Shown here: positions 26,718 through 37,034 of the stretch, one piece after another
How the letters are laid out: each line of letters opens with the position of its first letter
Numbering within the stretch: the stretch's first letter is position 1
Origin: Affinundibacterium macrobrachii
GTDB lineage: Bacteria > Pseudomonadota > Gammaproteobacteria > Burkholderiales > Burkholderiaceae_D
NCBI RefSeq assembly: GCF_014652415.1
Contig: NZ_BMYT01000001.1
Location: 496,001 to 560,000 of the forward strand
Direction: 5' to 3'
DNA: 64,000 nucleotides
Notes under the pieces: generated by a model
What the model was told of the DNA's origin: nothing
Database searches by the model: none
Seen by the model: the letters and a program-made list of their open reading frames with translations, nothing else
Translations under genes and position numbers: made by a program

Positions 26718-28157
26718 TTAGGCGTGAGCCGAATGTGCTGGCAATGCAGGAATCGCATTGTTCACAGGTTTTGCGAGCATCATCGTTTTTGCAACGTTGT
26801 ACACCATCAACAGCATACCGCTCAGATACAAGACGCCACCAACGAGACGAATCACATAGTATGGATAAGTCGCTTTTACAGACTCAACAAATGAGTAAGT
26901 CAAAGTACCGTCTTCATTCACTGCGCGCCACATTAAACCTTGCATCACCCCAGCAATCCACATCGCCGCGATATACAAAACGATACCAATCGTCGCAATC
27001 CAGAAATGCATTTCAATCAAACGCTTGCTATACATTTCTGTTTGACCAAACAGACGTGGAACGAGGTAATACAAACTACCGATAGAAATAAAGCCGACCC
27101 AACCCAAGGCACCGGAATGTACGTGACCAACAGTCCAATCAGTGTAATGTGAAAGTGCATTGACCGTCTTGATCGCCATCATTGGACCTTCAAAAGTAGA
27201 CATACCGTAGAAGGACAAAGAAACAATTAAGAAACGCAAGATAGGATCTGAACGCAACTTACTCCAAGCACCAGACAAAGTCATGATACCGTTGACCATA
27301 CCGCCCCATGAAGGTGCCAACAAGATCAAAGAGAACAACATACCAATCGACTGCGCCCAATCAGGCAATGCGGTGTAATGCAAGTGATGTGGACCCGCCC
27401 ACATGTATGTAAAAATCAATGCCCAGAAGTGAACGATGGACAAGCGATAAGAGTAAACCGGACGACCAATTTGTTTTGGAACAAAGTAGTACATCATGCC
27501 CAAGAAACCAGCTGTCAAAAAGAAACCAACCGCGTTATGGCCGTACCACCATTGCACCATGGCATCTTGCACACCAGAATAAGCGGAATAAGATTTCATG
27601 AACGACACTGGCATCGCCGCACTATTGACGATATGCAGAACCGCTACCGCAACAATGAAGGCACCGAAAAACCAGTTCGCGACATAGATATGCTCTACTT
27701 TACGCTTAACGATCGTACCGAAGAAGACGATCGCGTAAGATACCCAAACTACCGCGATCAAAATATCGATAGGCCATTCCAATTCGGCATACTCTTTACC
27801 TTGAGTAAAACCCAGTGGCAGACTAACTGCAGCGGCAACAATCACCAATTGCCAGCCCCAGAACACGAACTCGATCAATGGTCCACCGAATAAACGCGCA
27901 TTCGTAGTACGTTGAACAACGTAAAACGAGGTCGCAAATAAGGCGCAGCCACCAAAGGCAAAAATCACCGCATTGGTATGCAATGGACGCAATCGCCCAT
28001 AGCTCAACCAAGAAATACCGGATAAAAATTCTGGCCAGGCAAGTTGAGTTGCAATCAATACGCCAACCAGCATACCGACTACGCCCCAAACTACTGCCAT
28101 GACAGAAAATTGGCGAACAACTCTATAGTTGTAGGTGTTTTCATTGTTTATTGTCAT
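26718..28157 (-). CDS. ccoN: Cytochrome cbb3 oxidase catalytic subunit CcoN
   Basis: CcoN is the haem-copper oxidase catalytic subunit of the high-affinity cbb3 oxidase. Twelve hydrophobic segments are apparent. Haem and CuB ligand contexts are visible: [47 protein letters not shown] and [17 protein letters not shown]. Length 479 residues. It is the first gene of the operon, preceded by the FNR box at 28216-28229. Confidence 0.98.
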   Translation of the reverse strand: MTINNENTYNYRVVRQFSVMAVVWGVVGMLVGVLIATQLAWPEFLSGISWLSYGRLRPLHTNAVIFAFGGCALFATSFYVVQRTTNARLFGGPLIEFVFWGWQLVIVAAAVSLPLGFTQGKEYAELEWPIDILIAVVWVSYAIVFFGTIVKRKVEHIYVANWFFGAFIVAVAVLHIVNSAAMPVSFMKSYSAYSGVQDAMVQWWYGHNAVGFFLTAGFLGMMYYFVPKQIGRPVYSYRLSIVHFWALIFTYMWAGPHHLHYTALPDWAQSIGMLFSLILLAPSWGGMVNGIMTLSGAWSKLRSDPILRFLIVSLSFYGMSTFEGPMMAIKTVNALSHYTDWTVGHVHSGALGWVGFISIGSLYYLVPRLFGQTEMYSKRLIEMHFWIATIGIVLYIAAMWIAGVMQGLMWRAVNEDGTLTYSFVESVKATYPYYVIRLVGGVLYLSGMLLMVYNVAKTMMLAKPVNNAIPALPAHSAHA

Positions 28158-28187
28158 GATCTCACTCGGTTAAAAAAATACAGTTGC

Positions 28188-28229
28188 AGGATAACAATCG
28201 TTCCTCAGAGCTACATTGATACAAATCAA
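28188..28229 (-). promoter_or_regulatory. FNR box and class II promoter of the cco operon
   Basis: TTGATACAAATCAA (28216-28229) matches the FNR consensus TTGAT-N4-ATCAA at all ten defined bases. On the minus strand, TATCCT (28193 to 28188) lies centred 32 bases from the box centre, the spacing expected for an activator at -41.5 with a -10 element. A start site near 28181 would leave a leader of about 25 bases before ccoN. Confidence 0.8.
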
Positions 28230-28422
28230 ATATAACCTGTATTGCAAAGCAACTTTTCATTGTTTTGAGGATTTGCCGAAGATAGCTGCCAAAACACCAC
28301 AAATTCTTCGTAAATTTCAGTTTTCGAGATCAATTGAATATGCCACTTTTAGGATCGATCCGACGAAAATAACTTGTATTTTTACAACCACGACAAAGCT
28401 GGATGAATTATTCGATTAAACA
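28230..28422. other. AT-rich interval between the cco promoter and the ppiD terminator
   Basis: This part of the 316-base intergenic region contains no open reading frame with support, RNA gene or clear repeat. It lies upstream of the FNR box. Confidence 0.5.
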
Positions 28423-28454
28423 TAAAAAAAGCAGCCCTAAGGCTGCTTTTTTTT
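28423..28454 (-). terminator. Rho-independent terminator of ppiD
   Basis: GCAGCC-CTAA-GGCTGC is flanked by seven A residues on the left and eight T residues on the right. On the minus strand this is a hairpin followed by a U-run, 20 bases after ppiD. Confidence 0.88.
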
Positions 28455-28473
28455 CAAACCAATCAATAAGATA

Positions 28474-30393
28474 TCAAGGTGCGCTTGTAGTCGATTTCGC
28501 GTTCAAAGCTGTCTTGTTAATTTCAACTTTTGCCTTTTTCTTTAAGGCTTCCACAAAGCTGTAAATATCTTGTTGCGCCGCTGCATTCTCTAACTGTTGT
28601 GCCTCACTTGCACGACGAGCAGGATCTGGCGTGCCGGCCGCCACTTTGGCAATACGATACACACTATAGCCAACACCAGGCACATCGACACCAACAAATG
28701 TTGGCAATTTTGAGACGTCGGCTTTCATGATCGCCAATAAAGCATCATTGCTTAAATCGGCCTTCTTCAAGCGAGACACTGTCTTCACTTCAGAAAAATG
28801 ATTGGCACTATCTGCCGATTTCAATGCAGCTAATTTTGCCTCACCATTTTTCTTCGCCAATGCCAAAGCCTCAACTTCTAACACCTTAGCCTGGATCAAT
28901 GTTTTAACATCGTCAAATGGGCGCTTTGAGGCTGGCTTGTACTCAACAACGCGGCCAGATACAAGCGTATTTGGTGCGATTTCAATCGCCTCAATATTAT
29001 TCTTTTTCTTTAACGCGTCATCAGAAAAAATCGCGCTCAAGAATTTCGGATTATTTGCGACCATGGTTGCTGGCATACCTGGAATAGGCTGACGATTTAA
29101 GTTTGAAACCTTCTCGATTTTCAACTTCAATTTATCAGCGACTGCTTGCAAACTGTCAGCTTGCTCATCTACGGTATTGGTAAAAGTCTCAGCTGCTTCA
29201 GCATAGGCTTTCGTTGCTTTCTGCTTCTTAATATCGCTAATCAACTGCGCCTTCACTTCTTCCAACGGCTTCACAGCAGCTGGCTTAATCGCTGTCAATT
29301 GAATGATATGAATACCGAAATCGGTTTGCACCAAACCACTAATTTCACCTTCTTTGAGTTTGAATGCCGTTTCATCAAACGCCTTAACCATCGCGCCGCG
29401 CGCAAAGAAATCTAAGTCACCACCACGCTCAGCAGAGCCCGGATCTTGTGAATTTTCTTTCGCTAACTTTGCAAATTGTGACGGATCTTTACGCACCTGC
29501 GCCAACAAGGCTTCTGCCTTCGCCTTCACATTTTTTGTTTCGTCTGCAGAAGCATCTTTTTTCAAATTCAGCAGAATGTGGCTCGCACGACGCAATTCAT
29601 CTGTCGAATAATTTTTCATGTTTTGATCGTAATGCGCTTTAACTTCAGCATCAGCAACCACAATATGCTCTGCCAACACGTCGTTACTGAGTACGACATA
29701 TTCAGCATTGACCAACTCTGGAATTTCAAATTGTTTTGCGTTCTTATCGTAATAAGCACGCAACATCTCATCAGTGATCTTGATTGAAGCAGCAAAATCT
29801 TTCGCATTAAAATTAAGCGCTTGAACTTCGCGCTCTTGCTCTGAGATTAGCGCAATGCGATTCGCAATTGTTTTAGAACTGATCGCCGTATTTTGAACCG
29901 CACCAATTAACTGCTGCATGGTCATATCTTGGCGCAAACTTGCCTCGTACATCACAGGTGTCATGCCTTGCATCGCTAACAAACTTTTATAGCGCTCTCC
30001 GTCAAAAGAGTTGTCCTCTTTCTTCAATCCTGGCGTCTCCAAAATAGTTTGTTGCAATACTTGGTCAGATACGGTCAATTTACTCTTCACGGCTTCTGCA
30101 GTCAGTGCTTTTCGAGCGATCAAATCATCTAACACATTTTGGCGCGCTTCTGGCGTGTTCAACATCTGCGCATCGAATTCAGGCCCATAAGCTTGTTTCA
30201 AACGATCGAGTTGATTACTCAAAGCTTGATCAAATTCTTGTTGACTAATAGCTTGACCAGCGACCGTCGCGACATTGGTTCTCACATCGCGTTGCGTGAA
30301 ACTTTCAATACCAAAGAAGGCAAATGAAGGGAAAATAATCACCAACAGCACGCCTTGCATGATGCGTTTATGGGTACGGATATACTCAAACAT
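28474..30393 (-). CDS. ppiD: Periplasmic folding chaperone / PPIase PpiD
   Basis: PpiD is a membrane-anchored periplasmic chaperone near the Sec translocon. The 639-residue protein has a short cytoplasmic N-terminus and one membrane helix (about 12-30, [20 protein letters not shown]), a SurA_N-like domain, and a parvulin (PPIC) domain about residues 265-360 with [23 protein letters not shown] and FGIHIIQL. The C-terminal chaperone region follows. It lies downstream of tRNA-Asp and hupB, a conserved gammaproteobacterial and betaproteobacterial order (hupB then ppiD). Confidence 0.96.
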   Translation of the reverse strand: MFEYIRTHKRIMQGVLLVIIFPSFAFFGIESFTQRDVRTNVATVAGQAISQQEFDQALSNQLDRLKQAYGPEFDAQMLNTPEARQNVLDDLIARKALTAEAVKSKLTVSDQVLQQTILETPGLKKEDNSFDGERYKSLLAMQGMTPVMYEASLRQDMTMQQLIGAVQNTAISSKTIANRIALISEQEREVQALNFNAKDFAASIKITDEMLRAYYDKNAKQFEIPELVNAEYVVLSNDVLAEHIVVADAEVKAHYDQNMKNYSTDELRRASHILLNLKKDASADETKNVKAKAEALLAQVRKDPSQFAKLAKENSQDPGSAERGGDLDFFARGAMVKAFDETAFKLKEGEISGLVQTDFGIHIIQLTAIKPAAVKPLEEVKAQLISDIKKQKATKAYAEAAETFTNTVDEQADSLQAVADKLKLKIEKVSNLNRQPIPGMPATMVANNPKFLSAIFSDDALKKKNNIEAIEIAPNTLVSGRVVEYKPASKRPFDDVKTLIQAKVLEVEALALAKKNGEAKLAALKSADSANHFSEVKTVSRLKKADLSNDALLAIMKADVSKLPTFVGVDVPGVGYSVYRIAKVAAGTPDPARRASEAQQLENAAAQQDIYSFVEALKKKAKVEINKTALNAKSTTSAP

Positions 30394-30439
30394 GATTGAC
30401 CAATCAATTCGAAAATTTACGACAAAAAAAATAAATATA

Positions 30440-30467
30440 AAAAAAGGCGAACAGATGTTCGCCTTTT
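30440..30467 (-). terminator. Terminator of the tRNA-Val/tRNA-Asp unit
   Basis: On the minus strand GGCGAAC-ATCT-GTTCGCC is followed by a T-run (TTTTTTTATA). It lies seven bases beyond the encoded CCA end of tRNA-Asp. Confidence 0.88.
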
Positions 30468-30473
30468 AGATGT

Positions 30474-30550
30474 TGGCGGAGCGGACGGGGCTCGAACCCG
30501 CGACCCCCGGCGTGACAGGCCGGTATTCTAACCAACTGAACTACCACTCC
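30474..30550 (-). tRNA. tRNA-Asp (GTC)
   Basis: The 77-base cloverleaf has the acceptor stem GGAGTGG paired with CCGCTCC-like 3' sequence, anticodon loop CTGTCAC with anticodon GTC, TTCGAGC T-loop and encoded CCA. It follows tRNA-Val by 21 bases in the same direction. Confidence 0.97.
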
Positions 30551-30571
30551 AAATTCTTGCTGTTTTATGTC

Positions 30572-30647
30572 TGGTGGGCGCTGAGAGGCTCGAACTCCCG
30601 ACCTAAGCCTTGTAAGGGCTCCGCTCTACCAACTGAGCTAAGCGCCC
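30572..30647 (-). tRNA. tRNA-Val (TAC)
   Basis: The 76-base cloverleaf has acceptor GGGCGCT/AGCGCCC, D-arm AGCTCAGTTGGTAGAGC, anticodon loop CTTACAA (anticodon TAC) and encoded ACCA. It lies 46 bases downstream of hupB and 21 bases upstream of tRNA-Asp. Confidence 0.97.
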
Positions 30648-30693
30648 GACATTAAAACGATTTGAGACCTGCCGAGGCAAATCACGAAGAACA

Positions 30694-30966
30694 TTAGTTT
30701 ACCGCATCTTTCAAAGCTTTGCCAGGCTTAAATTTAGGAACCTTAGCAGATTTGATTTTAATCGCTTCACCAGTACGTGGGTTACGACCTGTACGCGCAG
30801 CACGCTTGCCTACAGAAAAAGTACCAAAGCCAACCAAGGTCACGGTGCCGTTTTTCTTCAATGTTGTTTTAACTGCAGCAATCATTGCGTCCAATGCACG
30901 AGCAGATGCTGCTTTAGACAAATCAGCAGATTTAGCGATATGGTCGATCAATTCAGTTTTATTCAC
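30694..30966 (-). CDS. hupB: DNA-binding protein HU-beta
   Basis: HU is the small nucleoid-associated protein that bends DNA. The 90-residue product starts [12 protein letters not shown] and has the DNA-binding arm signature [21 protein letters not shown] and the closing [20 protein letters not shown]. Length is typical. A strong promoter and a leader stem-loop precede it (31066-31095 and 31022-31044). Confidence 0.98.
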   Translation of the reverse strand: MNKTELIDHIAKSADLSKAASARALDAMIAAVKTTLKKNGTVTLVGFGTFSVGKRAARTGRNPRTGEAIKIKSAKVPKFKPGKALKDAVN

Positions 30967-31021
30967 TTACGGTCCCCTCACAAAAAATTAAGACTACGAT
31001 GATATTTCGACTTTTTAATTC

Positions 31022-31044
31022 AACCCGCAATCAGCATGCGGGTT
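31022..31044 (-). promoter_or_regulatory. Stem-loop in the hupB leader
   Basis: AACCCGCA and TGCGGGTT form a perfect eight-base-pair stem with a seven-base loop, about 15 bases after the predicted start site and 56 bases before the hupB ATG. The sequence after it is A-rich, not U-rich, so it is unlikely to be a terminator. Confidence 0.5.
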
Positions 31045-31065
31045 AGCGGAAATTTTGCATCCGGT

Positions 31066-31095
31066 ATTAGATCAATTCGATCCGCATTGTGTCAA
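31066..31095 (-). promoter_or_regulatory. Predicted sigma-70 promoter of hupB
   Basis: On the minus strand TTGACA (31095-31090) is a perfect -35 hexamer, followed after 18 bases by TCTAAT (31071-31066), five of six bases matching the -10 consensus. Confidence 0.72.
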
Positions 31096-31385
31096 GCAGT
31101 TTGCTAGCTTTTTTGAATTCCATTAAAAAAAAACAGAAAAAACCTGCAAACAATGATCAGCAAACATTAGAAAAGCGATTGAAATAAAAGTTCAACATGA
31201 TCTTGGCACCCAATTCATACACAAAAAAACGAAGCCATACCGACTCTTAATGCAACCATAAAATTAATCAAAGTCACTGAATATCCAACTCAGTCATCTG
31301 CGGCATGCACATGGACAACAAAAATCGCATATAGTTAAGCCCTTTTTCGTTTTAATTTTCGTTTTAATTTATACGGTTTATTCTC

Positions 31386-33008
31386 ATGATGAAATTTGAT
31401 GTCGCCATTGTTGGAAGTGGTTTAGCAGGATTATCGGTTGCCTTGCATCTAGCGAAGACCCATAAAGTCGCTATCATTTCCAAACGCACACTGCTCGATG
31501 GCGCAAGCAATTGGGCGCAAGGCGGGATCGCAGCGGTACTAGACTCGCACGACAGTCATGAGCAACATATCTCCGATACGATTATTGCAGGTGGCGGCTT
31601 GTGTGACGAAGCAGCGACCAGAGCGATCATTGAGCAAGGCCGAGCGGCAATAGACTGGCTGATTGAACAAGGTGTCCCTTTCACCAAAGATCAACATGCA
31701 GAACTTGGTTTTCACCTGACACGCGAAGGCGGCCACAGCCAAAGAAGAATTATTCACGCAGCTGACGCAACCGGACATGCGGTACAAGTCACGCTCGAGC
31801 AGCTGGTTAGAAACCATCCGAACATCAGTTTATTTGAACATCATTATGCAATTGATGTCATCACTTCAAGCAAGATCGGCGATACATCTGCGACTCCACG
31901 TTGCCTTGGCTTATATGTGCAAGATGTAAAAACTGGCGCCGTCCACACTTTCGCCGCACAACATACTGTGATGGCAACTGGCGGCGCGGGCAAAGTTTAT
32001 TTATACACGACCAATCCAGACACCGCTACTGGTGACGGTATCGCGATGGCATGGCGCGCCGGCTGTCGCGTCTCCAATATGGAGTTTATGCAATTTCATC
32101 CTACCTGTTTGTATCATCCTTACGCTAAATCCTTTTTGGTGACAGAGGCTGTGCGTGGTGAAGGTGGCATTTTGAAATTACCACCCGAAGCGGGTGCTGC
32201 TGCTGGCACAAGATTCATGTTAGCGCACGATGAACGCGCAGAGCTTGCACCAAGGGATGTAGTTGCACGAGCGATCGATTTTGAAATGAAAAAACGCGGG
32301 CTCGATTATGTTGAACTCGACATCAGTCATCAGCCACCAGAATTTTTAAAAGAACACTTCCCAACGATTTATGCGCGCTGCTTAGAATTAGGCATCGACA
32401 TCACCAAGCAAGCGATTCCAGTCGTGCCGGCTGTTCATTTTACCTGCGGCGGCGTCGTCACCGACACTTTAGGGCGCACCGACATTCCTGCCCTATATGC
32501 AGTTGGTGAAACCGCTTACACTGGCTTACATGGAGCGAATCGCTTAGCAAGCAATTCGCTGTTGGAGTGTTTAGTCGTTGGCAAAGCCGCAGCGCAACAC
32601 ATCAGTGAACAAGAATATTTTGAGATTCCAGACTTACCTGCCTGGGACGAGAGCCGTGTATCGGATGCAGATGAAGAGGTGGTCATCGCCAATAACTGGG
32701 ACGAATTGCGTCGCTTCATGTGGAATTATGTCGGGATTGTGCGCACCACCAAACGTCTAGAGAGAGCAAAACACCGCATCAAGCTACTCAAAGAAGAAAT
32801 TGACGAGTACTACGCAAATTTCCGTATTTCGAATAATTTATTAGAACTGCGCAATCTAGTAGAAGTCGCTTCACTCATCGTCAATAGCGCTTTATCACGT
32901 CGTGAAAGTCGTGGTTTACACTTTAGTAGAGACTACCCAAATACACTTCCTAAGGCATTGCCAACCGTACTTTCACCAAAACAAAAAGTAAAAGCGCCAA
33001 AGAAATAA
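31386..33008 (+). CDS. nadB: L-aspartate oxidase
   Basis: NadB oxidises L-aspartate to iminoaspartate, the first step of de novo NAD synthesis, using FAD. The N-terminus has the FAD-binding [14 protein letters not shown], followed by the succinate dehydrogenase/fumarate reductase family segments [31 protein letters not shown] and [15 protein letters not shown]. The helical C-terminal domain and a basic tail complete 540 residues. A second ATG follows immediately. nadA and nadC are not in the window. Confidence 0.96.
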   Translation: MMKFDVAIVGSGLAGLSVALHLAKTHKVAIISKRTLLDGASNWAQGGIAAVLDSHDSHEQHISDTIIAGGGLCDEAATRAIIEQGRAAIDWLIEQGVPFTKDQHAELGFHLTREGGHSQRRIIHAADATGHAVQVTLEQLVRNHPNISLFEHHYAIDVITSSKIGDTSATPRCLGLYVQDVKTGAVHTFAAQHTVMATGGAGKVYLYTTNPDTATGDGIAMAWRAGCRVSNMEFMQFHPTCLYHPYAKSFLVTEAVRGEGGILKLPPEAGAAAGTRFMLAHDERAELAPRDVVARAIDFEMKKRGLDYVELDISHQPPEFLKEHFPTIYARCLELGIDITKQAIPVVPAVHFTCGGVVTDTLGRTDIPALYAVGETAYTGLHGANRLASNSLLECLVVGKAAAQHISEQEYFEIPDLPAWDESRVSDADEEVVIANNWDELRRFMWNYVGIVRTTKRLERAKHRIKLLKEEIDEYYANFRISNNLLELRNLVEVASLIVNSALSRRESRGLHFSRDYPNTLPKALPTVLSPKQKVKAPKK

Positions 33009-33047
33009 TTAGTAGGTAAACACCGCACTGAAATCTGACTTATTTAA

Positions 33048-33085
33048 AACAGCGTAAATCATTGCACACAAAGATTTACGCTGTT
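33048..33085 (+). terminator. Convergent terminator between nadB and radA
   Basis: AACAGCGTAAATC and GATTTACGCTGTT form a 13-base-pair stem around a 12-base loop. It lies between the convergent nadB and radA genes and may work in both directions. Confidence 0.75.
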
Positions 33086-33126
33086 ATTTGCGCTGTTCTT
33101 GGCTCAAAAATACATCAATCACTGAA

Positions 33127-34509
33127 TCAATCCACCAGCCCATCAACGTCACGGATTTTATTCAAGGCCTCATCAATGCGATCGACCGCAATGATTTGCA
33201 AGCCTTCTATTTTCTGTTTCGGAGCATTTGATTTCGGGATCATCGCAATCGAAAAACCCAATTTCGCAGCCTCGCGTAATCGCTCTTGTCCGCGCGGCGC
33301 GGGACGAATTTCACCTGCTAAACCAACTTCTCCAAACACCACTAAACCTCGCGGCAATGGCTTATTTCGCATAGAGGAATTAATCGCCAACAATACCGCT
33401 AAATCTGCTGCCGGCTCAGTAATTTTGACACCGCCAACCGCATTAATAAACACATCTTGATCAAACGCGGCGACACCGGCGTGACGGTGTAATACAGCGA
33501 GCAGCATCGCCAAACGATTTTGCTCTAGGCCAACCGATAATCGCTTAGCATTGGGTGCATGCGAGGTATCAACCAGCGCTTGAATTTCAACAAGCAGCGG
33601 ACGCGTGCCCTCTTGTGTGACCATGACACAAGAACCTGGAACTTGAGCATCATGCTGCGATAAAAATAAAGCAGACGGATTCGAAACACCTTTTAATCCA
33701 CGCTCGGTCATTGCAAATACGCCCAATTCATTCACCGCGCCAAAACGATTTTTTATCGCGCGAACTAGGCGAAAACTCGAATGCGTATCACCTTCAAAAT
33801 ACAACACTGTATCGACGATATGCTCCAACACCCGAGGTCCAGCCAACGCCCCCTCTTTTGTCACATGCCCCACCAAAATCATGGTGACGTTCATGGTCTT
33901 TGCGAGCCTAGTTAGCTGCGCTGCGCATTCTCGCACTTGTGCCACTGAACCTGGCGCGGAACTTAAGGCATCCGAATACATGGTTTGAATCGAGTCGATT
34001 ACCACCACTTGCGGCTTATGTTCAGCAAGTGTGTTGAGCACTTTTTCCAGTTGAATCTCAGCCTGCAAAGATAGGTTTTTTGCATCCACAGCAAGTCGCT
34101 TTGCACGCAAGGCAATTTGAGCGCCAGACTCTTCACCGCTTACATAAAGCACTTTCTTGAACTTGCTCAAATTCGATAAGGCTTGCAGTAGCAAAGTCGA
34201 CTTACCGATACCAGGGTCTCCGCCAATCAGTACAACGCCACCAGGCACCAAGCCACCGCCCAAGACTCGGTCAAATTCTTCAATATCGGTACCAAAGCGA
34301 GGAATGTCTTGCGCTTCGATATCAGCCAAATTCAACACTGGAGAAGCCTGCGCTAGACCTTGATATTTATTCGAATAACGATTGCCGCCATCCTCGACCA
34401 AAGTTTCGACTAAGGTATTCCATTGCTGGCACGAAGGACACTGCCCAGCCCATTTACTTTGCACACCACCACATTCTGTACAGGTGTAATTTGTTTTTTG
34501 TTTAGCCAT
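33127..34509 (-). CDS. radA: DNA repair protein RadA (Sms)
   Basis: RadA is a RecA-like ATPase/helicase that processes recombination branches. The 460-residue product has the N-terminal C4 zinc finger (Cys10, Cys13, Cys24, Cys27), Walker A GDPGIGKST (97-105), the RadA-specific KNRFG motif (253-257), and a C-terminal Lon-protease-like domain with GGVKITEPAADLA and LPRGLVVFGEVGLAGEIR. In related genomes it neighbours lplT, as here, on the opposite strand. Confidence 0.97.
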   Translation of the reverse strand: MAKQKTNYTCTECGGVQSKWAGQCPSCQQWNTLVETLVEDGGNRYSNKYQGLAQASPVLNLADIEAQDIPRFGTDIEEFDRVLGGGLVPGGVVLIGGDPGIGKSTLLLQALSNLSKFKKVLYVSGEESGAQIALRAKRLAVDAKNLSLQAEIQLEKVLNTLAEHKPQVVVIDSIQTMYSDALSSAPGSVAQVRECAAQLTRLAKTMNVTMILVGHVTKEGALAGPRVLEHIVDTVLYFEGDTHSSFRLVRAIKNRFGAVNELGVFAMTERGLKGVSNPSALFLSQHDAQVPGSCVMVTQEGTRPLLVEIQALVDTSHAPNAKRLSVGLEQNRLAMLLAVLHRHAGVAAFDQDVFINAVGGVKITEPAADLAVLLAINSSMRNKPLPRGLVVFGEVGLAGEIRPAPRGQERLREAAKLGFSIAMIPKSNAPKQKIEGLQIIAVDRIDEALNKIRDVDGLVD

Positions 34510-34699
34510 TTGAATTGCAGATTTTTTGATGCGAAATGTTGATCAATGGTGGTAAAAGAAAATACTGATATTTTACTCAGTATTGCTGGTTTATTACATC
34601 GATTGATTGTCGCATTTCAATAAATCCTGCCTTGTTTCATGGTATAAAGCATGCCTGCTAGACAAAGCAAATTAAAAAAAGCAAAGGTCAACAGAACGA

Positions 34700-35962
34700 A
34701 TGAAACGCGGTTTTTATACAATTATGGCGGCGCAGTTTTTCTCGTCGCTTGCAGATAACGCTCTGCTGATCGCAGCGATTGCATTACTAGTTACGATGGA
34801 GGCTCCGTTATGGATGACTCCACTGCTGAAATGGAGTTTTGCACTGTCTTACGTGCTCTTAGCCGCTTTCGTTGGTGCATTTGCTGACTCGCGGCCTAAG
34901 GGTAAAGTGATGTTTTTTACCAACTTAATTAAAATTATTGGCTGTGGCTTAATGTTCTTTAATGTCCACCCAGTGATTGCTTATGGCGTGGTGGGCTTTG
35001 GCGCTGCGGCCTACTCCCCAGCCAAGTACGGCATCCTAACTGAACTGCTGCCTGCGGAAAAATTAGTCGCGGCAAATGGTTGGATCGAAGGCCTAACAAT
35101 TAGCTCTATCATTCTTGGGGTCGTGTTAGGCGGTAAGTTAGTTGACCCACAAATTTCCGCCAAATTATTAAGCTTTGATTTTCCTATTGTTGATGTAGGA
35201 ATTACCACAACCAACCAATCAGCGCTATGCGCTATCACTATTTGCTATGTTATCGCGGCGATTTTTAATCGCTACATTCCCGATACCGGCGCCAGATATC
35301 AGCAACAAAAATCCAATCCAGTTTGCCTACTGAAAGACTTCGCACACTGCTCAATCAAGCTATGGCGCGATAAGCTTGGGCAAATTTCACTCGCCGTCAC
35401 TACGCTATTTTGGGGTGCGGGCGCGACTTTGCAGTATTTGGTATTGAAATGGGCAGAAGTAAATTTGCATATGCCACTGAACAAAGGCAGTGAACTACAA
35501 GGGGTGTTTGCAGTCGGCATCGCAATTGGTGCGCTGTTTGCAGCACGCATTGTTCCGCTAAAGAAATCGCTGTCCGTTATGCCACTGGGCGTATTAATGG
35601 GCTTGGTAGTTACCACCATGATTTTCGTCAAAAACGTTTGGCTTGCGTATCCATTACTCATTTTTATCGGCGGCTTAGCGGGCTTTTTTGTGGTGCCAAT
35701 GAATGCTTTACTTCAACATCGTGGTCACGTATTAATGAGTGCGGGTCATTCAATCGCTGTGCAAAACTTTAATGAGAACTTATCCATTCTCGTTTTACTT
35801 TCCATTTACGCGATTATGGTGTCCTTAGATTTATCGACCAATGTCGTGATCGTCATCTTCGGTTTATTTGTTGCATCCACCATGTATGCGGTGATGCTAA
35901 AACATAAGGCGAATCAAAAAATATTTGATTCAATTGCTTTAATCGGCGAAGAAAAACACTAG
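34700..35962 (+). CDS. lplT: Lysophospholipid transporter LplT
   Basis: LplT is a major-facilitator-type flippase that brings lysophospholipids back across the inner membrane. The 420-residue protein has about twelve hydrophobic segments and family motifs QFFSSLADNALLIAAIALL, YSPAKYGILTELLPAEKLVAANGWIEG and PMNALLQHRGH. It is not fused to the acyltransferase Aas, which is not seen in this window. It converges on the DUF1853 gene with 11 bases between stops. Confidence 0.93.
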   Translation: MKRGFYTIMAAQFFSSLADNALLIAAIALLVTMEAPLWMTPLLKWSFALSYVLLAAFVGAFADSRPKGKVMFFTNLIKIIGCGLMFFNVHPVIAYGVVGFGAAAYSPAKYGILTELLPAEKLVAANGWIEGLTISSIILGVVLGGKLVDPQISAKLLSFDFPIVDVGITTTNQSALCAITICYVIAAIFNRYIPDTGARYQQQKSNPVCLLKDFAHCSIKLWRDKLGQISLAVTTLFWGAGATLQYLVLKWAEVNLHMPLNKGSELQGVFAVGIAIGALFAARIVPLKKSLSVMPLGVLMGLVVTTMIFVKNVWLAYPLLIFIGGLAGFFVVPMNALLQHRGHVLMSAGHSIAVQNFNENLSILVLLSIYAIMVSLDLSTNVVIVIFGLFVASTMYAVMLKHKANQKIFDSIALIGEEKH

Positions 35963-35973
35963 GCAAAAACAAC

Positions 35974-36966
35974 TTATCGCTGAATTTGGCCTGCTTTGTC
36001 AGGCCAATCATTCGGCACCACCATGCCGCGACAAAATTCCTGCATTAAATCACCATTCTTTTTCATGATTGCCACCAATACTGGTGTTGAATCGGTATGG
36101 AAATAACGTTGTAAAGTATCGAGTATCATACTTTTATCCATCACCTCATCAGCCGAAACTTGTGCGGGCGCCAACCATTGCAAACGTTCTAATTTCAAAG
36201 CATAGGGAATCGCAAGTTGCTCAAACTCAGCTAAAGTCCACCAAAACCCTAAACAGTGATTTGCAGCCACACCAGAAACGACGCGTTTAGGTTCTGAACT
36301 GCGATAAAACAGCCAACCTTTTACCAAAGCCCGCGCTGCAATAATTCGAGATTGAACTAGTTTTCTGGCAGCCTCATGCTGCGACAAAGTTAACTGCCGT
36401 TGCAAGATTTTTTGCATCTTCGCTCCCAAACTATCATTCAAATTGGGACCTAAATAATCATACACGCTTGGCGCACTTGGACTTGCTTGAAGAGGAGAGT
36501 TCGTTGACGACGCTTGTCGCAAATGAGAAGACTTAGGCAGTTGCTGCTGAAATAAATAAAACTTTGTCGCTAATTCTAGGTGTAGCAATCCACCTTGTGC
36601 AAACAATAGGTAGTCGAATTCACCTATGGTTTCAGCTTTGTCGTTATGAACTTGCAAACCATGCGCATACAAAAGTCCTTCATGACTAAAATAATAGGTC
36701 AGCAAATTTTCGGCGTAATGTCCAAGCCTTAAGAATCGATGGATTTTCAAGGCCTCGTGCAGAGGACTTGGATGCGCGTCAAGATGAAATAACCAATTGC
36801 GCAATTGATTGTAATCAGGCACATCAAGTGAGCCTAATTGTCGCCACCAGATCGCAGAATCTTTATCCAATAAATCAGGAGAGGTAATCAACCAAGCTAG
36901 GGCACGCACGTGTTGATCATTTAACTGCCACCATTCTCTATGAAATTGTTCTTGAAAAGTATTCAT
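35974..36966 (-). CDS. DUF1853 family protein
   Basis: The 330-residue product matches DUF1853, a family of unknown function, through WLITSPDLL near the N-terminus, the LGHYAENLLTYYF block and GEFDYLLFAQGGLLHLELATKFYL (about 117-140). The latter has the form of an acidic-then-ExxxK nuclease-like core, but catalytic activity has not been shown here. It lies 68 bases after the UDG-like gene and could be the last gene of a tsaB-rimI-UDG-like operon. Confidence 0.85.
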   Translation of the reverse strand: MNTFQEQFHREWWQLNDQHVRALAWLITSPDLLDKDSAIWWRQLGSLDVPDYNQLRNWLFHLDAHPSPLHEALKIHRFLRLGHYAENLLTYYFSHEGLLYAHGLQVHNDKAETIGEFDYLLFAQGGLLHLELATKFYLFQQQLPKSSHLRQASSTNSPLQASPSAPSVYDYLGPNLNDSLGAKMQKILQRQLTLSQHEAARKLVQSRIIAARALVKGWLFYRSSEPKRVVSGVAANHCLGFWWTLAEFEQLAIPYALKLERLQWLAPAQVSADEVMDKSMILDTLQRYFHTDSTPVLVAIMKKNGDLMQEFCRGMVVPNDWPDKAGQIQR

Positions 36967-37034
36967 CGCTCGCCCCTACCCTAGAAAGTGACACTTCAAT
37001 AAAAATGCACCAAGCTATACGCACTGCCAAGCAT

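Larger units (their letters stand above)
30967..31385. other. Divergent intergenic region between hupB and nadB
   Basis: This 419-base region carries the hupB promoter and leader hairpin, an A-tract near 31125-31140, and a TATAGT -10-like hexamer at 31330-31335, 50 bases before nadB, whose -35 partner is weak. No open reading frame or RNA gene is supported. Confidence 0.55.

Noticed and set aside
30470-30655. Plus-strand open frame of 61 codons
   Set aside because: It lies across the tRNA-Asp and tRNA-Val genes on the opposite strand; its apparent protein is a reverse reading of tRNA sequence.
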